Part shown: positions 13,300-23,325 of the stretch, piece by piece
How the letters are laid out: the number at the start of each line of letters is the position of its first letter
Position numbering within the stretch: the stretch's first letter is position 1
DNA from: Bugula neritina
Lineage: Eukaryota; Bryozoa; Gymnolaemata; Cheilostomatida; Bugulidae
DNA: 64,000 nt
Direction: 5' to 3'
Assembly (NCBI GenBank): GCA_964035545.1
Contig: OZ037767.1
Coordinates: 21,579,628 to 21,643,627, forward strand
The notes under the pieces: model-generated
The model's database searches: none
Told to the model about the DNA's origin: nothing
The model's input: the letters and a program-made list of their open reading frames with translations, nothing else
Made by a program: the position numbers and the translations under genes

Positions 13300-14880
13300 A
13301 CTTACTCTTAGTCCTATACTAATACTAATAGTAATATATTATTATTTATTAATAATACTTATATTAATTATAATAGTATCACATTCACCGTCATCAGTAT
13401 CAGTATGAATATCAGTATATTATCGATTATGAGTATCACAGTCACTATCAAATTCAGTATCACTATCACTATCAGTGTGCCACTATGACTATGACTATTG
13501 ACTATGACCATCAGTAGCATTGACACTATCACTATGGCTATGAGTATCAGTATCACTGTATGACTATCAGTATGAGTATGACTTTCACTGTCACTATCAG
13601 TTTCCTTATGATTATAAAATAATAATTAATATTATAAAATTGAAATAAATATAAGTTTAAGTTTAAGTGGATGCACCTGAAACTTTCGAAGAAATAAAAT
13701 TAAATACGTAAGGCAAATCGTTTGAAACAGCACAAAGCTGCAGGCCACTTGGTGCAGTGGTTCGGAAGTTTAGGCTTCGTGTTCAGACAACAATGGCTGT
13801 GCAAAGACTGCACTCAATGACTCCAAGCTTTGTGCTGTTTCTAACAAGCTCCATGTTCAATAGTCAACAAAAACCTCCGATGATGGTCGACATAATATTA
13901 TGGTAACCGGATTGGAAAGATATCATTGGCAATAACACGCCCACAAAAGTTGTGTAGTCTCGCATTTATTAAAAACCCATATAATATTTTTAATAATTTT
14001 TTTTGTATTTTGACTTTAAAAAAAATTTTAAATTTTAAATTTAATTCAAATAATTTACAGCAAAATAATTGTTATTTTTATATTTATAATGTAAAAATGG
14101 TGTTGTGTCTGTTGAGAGCGGAGCAATTATTGGTCAATAGGAAAATCCACTTTTTGGTTTCATCCAAATTTAAGTTCTGCATGTAAATTGTAGTTCGTTG
14201 AAGTTCCATGATTATCCCAATAATAGCATAAGTGGTATTAAAACTCTCCAGGATAATTTGAAACTCAGTATCAATGCAATCATGCGTAGACTTTCTAGTA
14301 AAACTATCAGTTAAGAAATAGAGCAGGATTAAGATTCATTAATTATGATTAACTTTTAAGTTCAACTTTAACTTTAAGTTTCACTTTGAGTTTCAGCTTG
14401 AGTTTGTATTTAGTTTTACTATTAGTTTAACTATTAAAGTTTTAGTTTTGTTTTGTTATAAATGAGTTAGTGTTAGTTTTAACTAGTATAACTATAAGCA
14501 TAGTTGTATGTATAAGTATTAGTATTAGTATTACTATCAACATCATTTTGATTTTCTATCAGATTTGCTTTAACTTTTACGTTTTAAGTTGTAGCTTATG
14601 CTTCGGCTTAGGCTTAGAGTTAGCTTTTTGGTAATACTAATACTAATAGTAATGGTTACTAGTAATACTAATACTAATGGCAATGATGTAATACTAATTA
14701 CATTGATGTAATTACATTTACTTTTAGAGTTACTAATACTATAACTATAAGCATTGCCATTAGTAATAGTTGTATTTTTACTTTTAGTATAGACCAACTC
14801 CAGGTCACTAAATTTAAGTAAATAATCTTAATAAATATAAAATTAATAGTAAAACTAATAGTAATGGTAATACTAAAGAT
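13300..14880. repeat. Composite degenerate hexamer island 1
   Basis: Modules in order: tactaatactaatagtaat near 13310-13340; TATCAC/TATCAG/TATGAG/TATGAC words at 13376-13610; an AGTTTC/AACTTT run at 14340-14480; TAGTATTAGTATTAC at 14515-14540; a GCTTAGGCTTAG run at 14590-14625; TACTAATAGTAATGG at 14630-14700; and further AGTAAT words to about 14875. Between 13620 and 14340 lie unique sequence and a SINE fragment. Confidence 0.8.
13741..13850 (+). mobile_element. Degraded tRNA-like SINE head
   Basis: The segment ggccacttggtgcagtgg followed by ttcgg resembles the A-box/D-arm end of a tRNA. It aligns over about 80 bases with a second copy near 45102-45185 (ggccactgagtgcagcgg) and more loosely with the element at 16296. 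No clear B box remains. Confidence 0.4.
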
Positions 14881-15309
14881 TTTACGACTGATAATAATGT
14901 TGCGCAGGGTTGAAAAGATATGCTGAAGACATTCTGTAGTAATGCTAGCTAAGGTTTATTAGTAGCATCTTCTTGCCTGGTGGGTTTGTCATTTTTAGCG
15001 CCCATGATCATATTTTTGATGCCCCCTGGTGTGATGAAAAATAGTTCGATTTAGTTGAGGGTGTCATAGTGCTAATATGCTTTCCTCCGAAATGAACAAT
15101 AACTGTTTAATTTATTCACAATTGTCTGTAGTTTCGTTGATTACATTAGATATCAGCTTTTTTGTTTGGCCCTGTGGTGTTTATAGAATGGTAAGCTATT
15201 AGTTTTAGTCTTTTGCTGTGGCCTACAAACTTTGTTAAGAAATATGTTCTGTTGTATTGTCCAGAAACGTAGTTCAGTCACAATTAACTCTGTGGAGGTT
15301 CAGAAAATG

Positions 15310-15422
15310 TCAGTCTGATAGATACTCACACTGAGTATGAAAAATGTATTGTGTTTTGATTGAATAATTTATTCAATTTTAATGACAATTTTCTCTATTT
15401 GTGTGAATATCTATCAGACTGA
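15310..15422. mobile_element. Short foldback/MITE-like element, 22-bp terminal inverted repeats
   Basis: The left terminus (15310-15331, starting TCAGTCTGATAGATACTC) and right terminus (15401-15422) are inverse complements at 21 of 22 positions, separated by 69 bases of AT-rich DNA with an internal inverted repeat (attgaataatttattcaat). There is no coding capacity and no clear target-site duplication, so the superfamily is not assigned. Confidence 0.7.
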
Positions 15423-16149
15423 GATAGTATAATTTTTGGTTTATTAGCAACTAACATATACGTGCTAAAGTATATGTTTTAGATCATTTATAGGAGTAAT
15501 ATTGATGCAAATATTTTACATATGGAAGAATTCAAATCAATGTAGTGCAAACTTAATTATAAAATAAGATATTTCAATTTTCAGGTGATAGTTATTATCT
15601 AATTGCTTTTGTTTAGTTGAATAACCAGTACAATATTTGGTCGATCATAAATCAGTATTAATATCCATATATATTGCTGCTTCAACTCTCATTTGATTCT
15701 CATCATTCTCCTACTACTTAGTCGAAAATTACTAGCTTCCAGTAATATTTTTAAAAGCGATATTTTACCAAAAACTATTCTTTGTGTTTAATTTTTAGTT
15801 CAGTATGGTCTTATAGAGTGTAGTCACTTTATTAAAGATAATTTTCGTTTATTTTTAGTATGCAGGAATCTTTCTAATTCCAAGTCTCTAAGTCCAAAGA
15901 ATAATTGAGTCCCAACTATCATAAATGAAAATTGCAAGGTAACGACCAGCAGGTTCCTAAAATACTTGTGTATTAATTAAAAAGACTCCGACACATCAAT
16001 GTTTTTAAAAATAATGCAAATGTGCTAATGTTTCAGGTGGCAACACAAATGCATAAAGTTTTGGTGTTATACAGATTTCATTTCCATCAAAAGCACCATT
16101 TCTTTTATTCAAATTAAGATACAAACGTAGAGCTCCTGATACACTCGAT

Positions 16150-18495
16150 ATGATGGGATACAAGAGCTTGCTTATGATGCTCTATAAGCTGTGGAGTTTC
16201 CTTTGTTACTGTGTTAGAAGACAAATAAGAGCTGTAAGTGTCTTTAGCATTGAAATTCTGAAAGTTAGTTCGCAGCACATATGTGCTAACTTGTAGGGAG
16301 CAGCCATGTTCTAGGGGTTAGAGCTTTGATATGTAAACACTAAACACGAAGTTGTGGGCTTGATCCCCAGTAAAGGCCATGGTGATGTTAAGATGAGCAT
16401 CCAGTCACATCTGAATATGTCCTTAGCCCGTTTAAAAAAAGTTCTTTTCATCAGGGGTTTTTACAGGGATAGTGACTATAAACTTGCGTGAGTTTTATAT
16501 GTGTAATCTTAGAAACTCCTTCTAAAACGACTCTTAGAGGTTAATTATTTCTGTGGTCTCTGAACTGTTTGAATGTAGTATAGAAATTATTGTCTTAAGA
16601 TTCGTTTTCCCTTAACTACTGATAGTCTACATCACTTGGGTTCAATTGTTTGAATGGATAATCATATGAGTTGGATTGAATAAATAACCATCTGTTTTGG
16701 GGTCTACTCTATATTGCTCTTTTTAAAGAAAAGTATCTCCAAATAAACCAAATGACATGAACTTGTGTCTAAAGCAACTTGGCTGTCTCTACAAGTTATT
16801 ATATTTAAGGATGAAGAAATATTGAGAACAAACTTTTTATTCATGTTTTAAGCATGCACTTCTAAATTGTTATATGCTGAAAATAAAGGGGGTAGCTGAC
16901 TTCAAACCTTTTCCTGGCATTTGTAGGGTGTTCAGCATCAGACTGTGAAATATGAAACCGTTTCCTTATCCCCTCTCTCTCGACACAGGCTAGGCAAGTT
17001 TTGTGGTACTCAGGCAATTTTATTTGATGTGTTTGTGCTCAATTAATTTTATTTAACCAAGTTTATTAATAGTTTGTAATAATTTCTCTACATATTTTGC
17101 AGGTTCAGTCAATCGAAAGACCCTGGTATTAGACTTAGATGAAACCCTAATTCATTCACATCATGACGGGGTGATGCGTCAGACTGTGAAGCCCGGCACA
17201 CCACCTGACTTTGTGCTCAAAGTTTGTTTCAACTCTAATTCGTGATAATCAACTGTGTCCACACATGACTTTCTATGATTTCCTAGCTGACTTCTCAACC
17301 TATGTTGTGATTACTAATTTTTGTTTTATTCTAGATTACAATAGATAGGCATCCTGTGAGATTCTTTGTTCACAAGAGGCCTCATGTAGACTATTTTCTG
17401 GATGTTGTTGGCCAATGGTATGACTTGGTTATATTTACTGCAAGCATGGAGATATATGGCGCAGCAGTGGCAGAGAAACTTGATGCAAATAGAGGACTAT
17501 TGAAGCGCCGATATTACCGACAAGTTTGTATTTCTGATCAGTCTGTCTGATTTATTTGTTTTGAGCTAGACTATTCATTCAGAGTTTTGACTTGCATCTG
17601 GTTGAATGATACAATGCCTAAAACTTGGTTCATGTCTGGACAACAGATAAATCAACAGAGCGGCTTGTTCCTATAGACTTCAGTGTGCGTTTACTTGTTT
17701 TATCTAAAACCAGTTGGCTGTTTCTGTGTACTGCTCTAGTGTACATAGTAAGTTGTACTGCTGTGTTGTACATAGTAACGTGTACTGTTTTGGTGTGCAT
17801 AGTAATACTGATGGATCATGCTGTTGTAGCATTGTAACCTGGAGTTTGGCAGTTATACCAAAGATTTGAAGGCTATAAATTCAGACCTCTCTAGTATATT
17901 TATATTAGACAATTCACCCGGTGCTTATAGAGGATACCCAGGTAAGTCTATTCTCACTCTGGATGAGTAACTGTCAGACAACAGGATCATATCTTATTGG
18001 TTATAGTAAATATGCTTAAGGTTCACTTATAAAGTAGGAGTTATGTCACCAGGTATGTTGTTGCTGCCAAGTTAAACTCTATGCTAGCTATAAAAAATGT
18101 ATAGGCATTATCTCCACCATTTACCATCACATTATGATTATGCTGCCGGTACTGCTCTCAGTTTCCATTGCTGCTGTTGCTAACAATAGATTTATAGACT
18201 GAAATTGGGATGTGTTTACCATCTACACATGTTTTACTGCATATATCATATTAGCATGTGTTGATAGGTTTACTTGTTATTACTACTGCTTGTTACACTG
18301 TTTTACTGCAGCTCCTTTAAATTTACTCCTCACTTTTCATTTGTAGATAATGCTATTCCTATAAAGTCATGGTTTAGTGAGTCCTCTGACGTAGCCTTGC
18401 TCAACTTACTGCCCATGTTAGATGCGCTGAGATTCACAGCAGATGTACGCTCAGTATTAAGTAGAAACTTGCACAGGCATCGATTGTGGACTTAG
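16150..18495 (+). CDS. CTDNEP1: CTD nuclear envelope phosphatase 1 (Dullard), 239 aa
   Basis: Six exons: 16150-16233, 16927-16993, 17103-17221, 17335-17523, 17830-17941, 18347-18495. This is a serine/threonine phosphatase of the HAD/FCP1 family; with its partner CNEP1R1 it dephosphorylates lipin at the nuclear envelope and ER and so controls phosphatidic acid and membrane synthesis. The N-terminus is hydrophobic (KLWSF near residues 13-17, then RRQIR), matching the family's membrane segment. The catalytic motif DLDET is at residues 61-65, followed by LIHSHHDG; later blocks are [38 protein letters not shown] and KSWFS. The C-terminus ([13 protein letters not shown] plus one T) ends almost exactly where vertebrate proteins do. 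Intron 2 must use a GC donor (gcaagt at 16994) to keep the conserved RLxxVxRK spacing. A second in-frame ATG follows the first directly. Exon 2 could begin a few bases differently. Confidence 0.96.
16296..16440 (+). mobile_element. tRNA-derived SINE fragment in CTDNEP1 intron 1
   Basis: It has a tRNA-like 5' end with a D-arm-type stretch (ctaggggttagagc) and a B-box-like gggcttgatcccc about 40 bases later, then unrelated sequence ending in a short A-run (tttaaaaaaag). The acceptor stem does not pair, so it is not a functional tRNA gene. Confidence 0.55.
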
Positions 18496-19161
18496 CCGAT
18501 CAGTTATTCTATACTTAAATATTGGTGATTTCAAGACTCGACTACTCCAGATACAGATAAAAGACGTGTTGCCGATTCATCAGTAGATTTACTTGCATCT
18601 GTAGCATTTGGACATCAGCCCTTCAACTCGCAAATCTTTTTCGGAGATGATCATATCTCTAAATTGTTTATTTTTAGTGCATTTTTAGTTTGAAATCAAA
18701 AACTATTTCAGCATCAACAGACATTTGATGAGTAGTCGGCAGAACTGATATTAAGAATTTTTGGTTAGTAAAAAACTGTATACTTTGTAAATAATATAAC
18801 AGTATATTAAAATTTGAAATTTGCTATTTCATTCTACTGATTGAATAATATGCTTGTAAGATTTTAGACATCGTTGTTTTAGACATCGTTGTGCATCTAT
18901 AATTACACGAAACAGGTTTGTGCAACAATCACATGTGTTGAAACAAATATTCTCTAATATATGTATTCATCAGCATTACAAACATCAGAAAATATTAATG
19001 AAAGATCATATATTCAATTGCAAATGACTAATATATTGTAAGAAGGTAAGAATTATTGCAGTGGTTATAGTTGGTCAAAATAAATAATCAGCCTACAAAA
19101 TATTAACATCTTAGCCACACACATATCTACAAGACAGAACGTTCCAACTCTAACGTTGAGT
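18496..19161. other. Tail-to-tail gap, CTDNEP1 / TRAPPC3
   Basis: Both 3' untranslated regions must lie in these 666 bases. There is a small direct duplication (ttttagacatcgttg near 18865-18891). I see no exon and no hexamer island. Confidence 0.6.
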
Positions 19162-20781
19162 TCAGTCTTCTCCTGCTGGCACTGCATCTTCCAGTTTCCT
19201 TATAAACTTGACTCTCATCTCTGTTGAACTGTCACCTTTCAGCTGATCAGATACAAACCAGGCTTGTACTTCAAGCTGCACCTACATATAAATACCGATC
19301 TATGTACATAATTACACCTCTGTACTTATCACAAACTCAAGGAGTGTCTTCTTATAGTACTATGCACACAAAAACATCATACCTAAATTGATAATTCTGA
19401 GTGCATGTGCCACTAGCAAAACCTTTTTAAGCTCAAAAATAAAACAGGTAATGTCAAAAATATTTTTAAAAAAAACCAGGAATGACGCCTTCAAAGTTGT
19501 TAGAATGAAATGGATCACCGACCGTATATACGAAATCTGAACATGCATGTTTCCTATTTTTTTTAACTTTGATGACAAAAATATTATAATTTAACAAAAA
19601 CTGATGGCTGGCCTAGAGTTTGAATCTTTTGACCCTTCTCACCATCAAAATCCAAAGACCAACAATTATAAGCAACAGTTAACTTACCATTTCAAGAGCC
19701 CCTCTTATCACACCACACAGTATGTTAGAGTAGTTAAGTTTGTATTTATCCTCTGGTAGTTCCACAAATTCTGTGAGTGGATTTGGGTCAAGAAGGAGAG
19801 AGAATGTATCACCAGATGGACTCCAGTTTGTTACAGCCGGTGCTATATTTAGAAACATTCTAAATCCTACTTTAGCTATAGTTTCTGCAGTTTCTCTGAA
19901 GTCATTGCAGCGACCTACATGAATTTAGAATAATAGGGCAATCAATATATTACACAGGGCGGTTAGTGGCGGAGAGGTGCATAGCATGTCACTAGATACA
20001 AGATGTTTGAAAATCCAAAATTCTTCAACGAATTTTTTTCTGACTCAGCAAATTGAAAAATATATTAGTATACTGCTCAAAGCATAGAGGGAGACATTTG
20101 GTAGAATTGTTGTTCATTGAAAGACACAAACTTGGAGTTACCTTCTCAATAACTAAAAGCATGTGCAGCCAAGGCATTCACTGCAGAACTACTTATATAT
20201 TTTTAAATCAAATGTTAATTGGTTACAATGAATTTGTCTATTTTTTTTTAAAAAAAAGTAAGAACTAAACTAGAGTATTAAATAAAAAGATAGCCATTAT
20301 ACACAATATAGCATAGTTTGTATATCCACTTGCTGGTATTTCAGTTAAACTGCACAAATACAGCAAGGTAAGAAATAATTGTGAATACCTGTATTTGATC
20401 TTGCCAAAAAATCTTCTATTAATCTAATTCCAATGTTGTAACCCCTACAAAAGTTTCATGATAAATCATAAAGCAATTCTTACTGTTACCAAAAGAATAA
20501 GCCACATCATCATTATTATTATTAGCAACAAAAGAACACAGAGTCAATATCAGTAACTTACATTTTCTCCAACTGTTTATTTACTTCTTGTTCATCTTCA
20601 TAATCTTTAATGAGCTGGGTAACTAATGCCCCATAAGTAAGTGTAAACAGTTCTGTACTCTATATCACAACAAAATAACTCTTCTAACACGCTGGAAACT
20701 GACTGGTCAAATTTAACATGGGTTAAGTTCATATAAATTAATTTGACTTACTTTAGCACCACGGTTGTTATTGATGGACAT
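19162..20781 (-). CDS. TRAPPC3: Trafficking protein particle complex subunit 3 (Bet3), 176 aa
   Basis: Five exons: 20781-20752, 20659-20562, 20444-20389, 19914-19688, 19281-19162. Bet3 is the core subunit of the TRAPP tethering complexes and GEF for Rab1/Ypt1, acting in ER-to-Golgi traffic. The protein starts MSINNNRGAK, then ELFTLTYGALVTQL, GYNIGIRLIEDFLARS, GRCNDFRETAETIAKVGF, TNWSPSGDTFSLLL, FVELPEDKYKLNYSN and LCGVIRGALEMVQLEVQAWF, ending EDAVPAGED. Each block aligns without gaps to the Bet3 family. The family's buried, acylated cysteine corresponds to Cys64 in the GRC motif. The length matches the roughly 180 aa of vertebrate proteins. All introns are GT-AG and phases close exactly. The gene is tail-to-tail with CTDNEP1 and head-to-head with the SHIPPO-repeat gene. 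Confidence 0.97.
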
Positions 20782-22800
20782 TTTTTGTAAAAACTGATAT
20801 AAATACGTAACTTAGAAGAGCAGAAAATCCTAATAACATTGTACCATTTTTAATAAAAATACCTCTATTAGTAACTTGTAATTTATAAAACCTACTAATC
20901 TAATAGCACTACCAGCCATGAAATATATTACATGCCATGTATGAATAGCTGTTAGTGTATAGATTATTATTTCTTGCAGTTACTAATCTCTACTAAAAGT
21001 CAAGTCATGATGAACCTAAAAGTGTCTGTAGTAATCATGCTTTTTCCGTTACATTTAGCAAAATAAATGCTCGAAAATTTTGTAGAAAATATTTAAAACT
21101 ATGTAGAACACTAAATACCCCTGTACTGAGCAGATTGTTTAATAAACATTTACAATCATTACAATTTTTAAAATTTAAATGTGTTTTATTTGTAATTCAC
21201 CGAGTAGGTTTTACAGGTATAACGAAAAATGGTTATTTATAAATCTGAACAGCAGATTATTTAGGTGAATGAAGAGTAACTTGTAGACTACATTACAATA
21301 TTTATGTGCTAAACAAAAGTGAGTAATAAAACCTTGTTAAAACTTGTTAAAGGGTTTGCAACATAAAATGCTTGGCAATTTAATGGAAAATAATTTTTGA
21401 TAAGTATAATATAATGCATTATTATTATTATAACTGCAGATAAACAATTTCACAATTTCACTTTTAATGTTACTGCTACTAAGAACAAATTACTACTAAC
21501 ATGAAGCTAAGAATTATGTTATTTTAGTTTCAGGACAAATTTTATCAACTAAAACTATTTTGGTGAAATCTTGAATGGGCCAAGCCACCAGCGCACACAT
21601 TGTAAAGATAGCTGAAATCAAAGTTTAATTAGCTGGAAACCCCCTGCTAAAACACCTTGCTAAAAACCTTGCTATGGCAAAGAATTTTAATAAAGTTGAC
21701 AAAGATTTACCCTTCAACCCATGGAATCTCCAACTCCAAAGTATAAATACTCATTTTAATTTTTCATTAGCACAACCAGAAGCCCATTACTGTCGTAGTG
21801 GTAGTAGTTACATTAAACTGTTAGTCCTAGGGCTAGTCTTATACTTATAGTGATTGTTAAAGTTAGCCTATAAATAATTCAAAATGAAAATGAGACTGCA
21901 AGTTCAACCTACACAACTTTTAAATTTATGACCGGATTGAGACTCAAAAGTTAAAGTTAAACTTAAATTCATTCCAAAAATAAAATTTGTAGTAATTTTA
22001 AGAACTTAATTATTAACTCTAAGCAAAATTCAAGAGTAACACTTAGAGTTAGACTGAGACCCATTCTCAGCCTGAGTATGAAAGAGAATAAATACAACAC
22101 TAGGACTAGTCTAACAGCAAAAATAACTAAGTCTAACTGCCAACTGGCAAAATGAAAACCAAGTCACTGTCAGTAACTCAAACTGTAACTGCCAGTAGAA
22201 CAGTAGACGTAGTAGCACTAGTAGTAGTAGTACTAGTAGTAGTAGTAGTACTACTAGTACTACTAGGACTAGAAATAGAAAAGATAGAATCGACTACTAC
22301 TAGTACTAGTACTCCAAGTACAAGACTAACACTAAGTCCGAGTGCAAGTAGTAGTTATAGCATAATTTATACTTTAACTTATTGAGTTAAACTTAGTCAG
22401 TTGTACTTATACTTATAGTTATTGAGTTATTGTAGTACATACAACTTTTCTAGGGTCTCCTGGCTTTGATGGTCGTGACATAATGATAATGTGACAAAAA
22501 CTACTAGTTTAGTATTAACCAGTTGAAATTCAACATAAAATTTCAAGCTTCAGATTAGCGCACGTTGAAAGTTAATACTGACACAACTCAACTTCGTGTT
22601 GTTTGTTTGTTTTTTTCAAATAGATAAGTATAACAAAATATCATCTCATCTCGCATTATTTCCAGGTTTATTGAAGAAGTGTATTGGATTGGACTCGTTG
22701 TACTGCGAACTGTGTCACGTGGCTAGCAACTGCCGTAACTAGTGTACACATACTATATGGTCGCACAACAACGCATGTGCTTTCACTGTAAAAATTGTGC
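20782..22800. other. Head-to-head gap between TRAPPC3 and the ODF3-like gene
   Basis: AT-rich DNA without coding signal as far as about 21780, then a hexamer/trinucleotide island. The region from 22670 to 22800 is less AT-rich and is a plausible promoter area for the plus-strand gene. Confidence 0.55.
21790..22440. repeat. Composite degenerate hexamer/trinucleotide island 2
   Basis: It holds gtagtggtagtag and agttaaagttaaacttaa words at 21800-21970, a mirror-like GTAGTAGTACTAG / CTACTAGTACTAG block at 22200-22320, and ttatacttatagttattg near 22400-22425. The block at 22200-22320 can fold on itself. It is the same vocabulary as the islands in the other head-to-head gaps. Confidence 0.75.
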
Positions 22801-22885
22801 GAGTGAGACCAGGCAGGTGAGCATTCAAGCTCGGGAACAATAGCCAGTTTGCTAATTACTTTAATAACAAACTTTGTTTATACAG

Positions 22886-22901
22886 GCACGAAATTATTTA
22901 G
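22886..22901 (+). other. Possible 16-base 5' UTR micro-exon (ODF3-like gene)
   Basis: A good acceptor (gtttatacag) and donor (gtaagt) flank 16 bases. A further candidate leader exon ends at 22816 before gtgagc. The translated exon has an acceptor at 23314, 11 bases before the ATG, so at least one upstream leader exon must exist. The choice among these is a guess. Confidence 0.35.
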
Positions 22902-23325
22902 GTAAGTTCTAAATTTGAGTAACGATAAACAAAACAGAGCTTTGCAGTTAAAGACTTGATTGATTCATAGAGTCGTCAAGATGTATATAAATATGGAATT
23001 GTTTGAGTTTTTGAATATTACCACGATACAATTGTTCTATTTTAAAATTCTATTGTGTCAAACTATCTTGCTTATAATTTTGTTTTAGTTTCTCTTTAAA
23101 AATTATATATATATTACATGTTAACATATTATGTCAACATATATACTTTTAGAAATATCCAAACAGCTAGAGTTTATTCCTTTTTGAAAGTTATATATAA
23201 AGCATGCATAGCCATATGTGTGATATAACTATTTGCATCAAAATTTGAAGTAACTGTAAATCTTAAAGTTGTAGAAAATATAAATTATAGTAATTTATCG
23301 TCTCTTTTCTGTAGTCACTGCAATC

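Larger units (their letters stand above)
12456..16149. other. Head-to-head gap between the zinc-finger gene and CTDNEP1
   Basis: This gap of about 3.7 kb should contain both promoters. It holds a composite hexamer-repeat island (13300-14880), a degraded tRNA-like SINE copy (13741-13850) and a foldback element (15310-15422). No conserved coding exon is visible. Confidence 0.6.

Noticed and set aside
13368-13556. Isoleucine/valine-rich minus-strand frame of 62 codons
   Set aside because: Translation of the TATCAG/TATGAG hexamer array; no splice sites or conservation.
14590-14625. TTAGGC-like repeats as an interstitial telomere
   Set aside because: Only a few imperfect copies among other drifting hexamers; too short and degenerate to claim.
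16296-16372. Possible functional tRNA gene
   Set aside because: A- and B-box-like stretches are present, but the acceptor stem does not pair and the anticodon arm is not recognisable; best read as a SINE.
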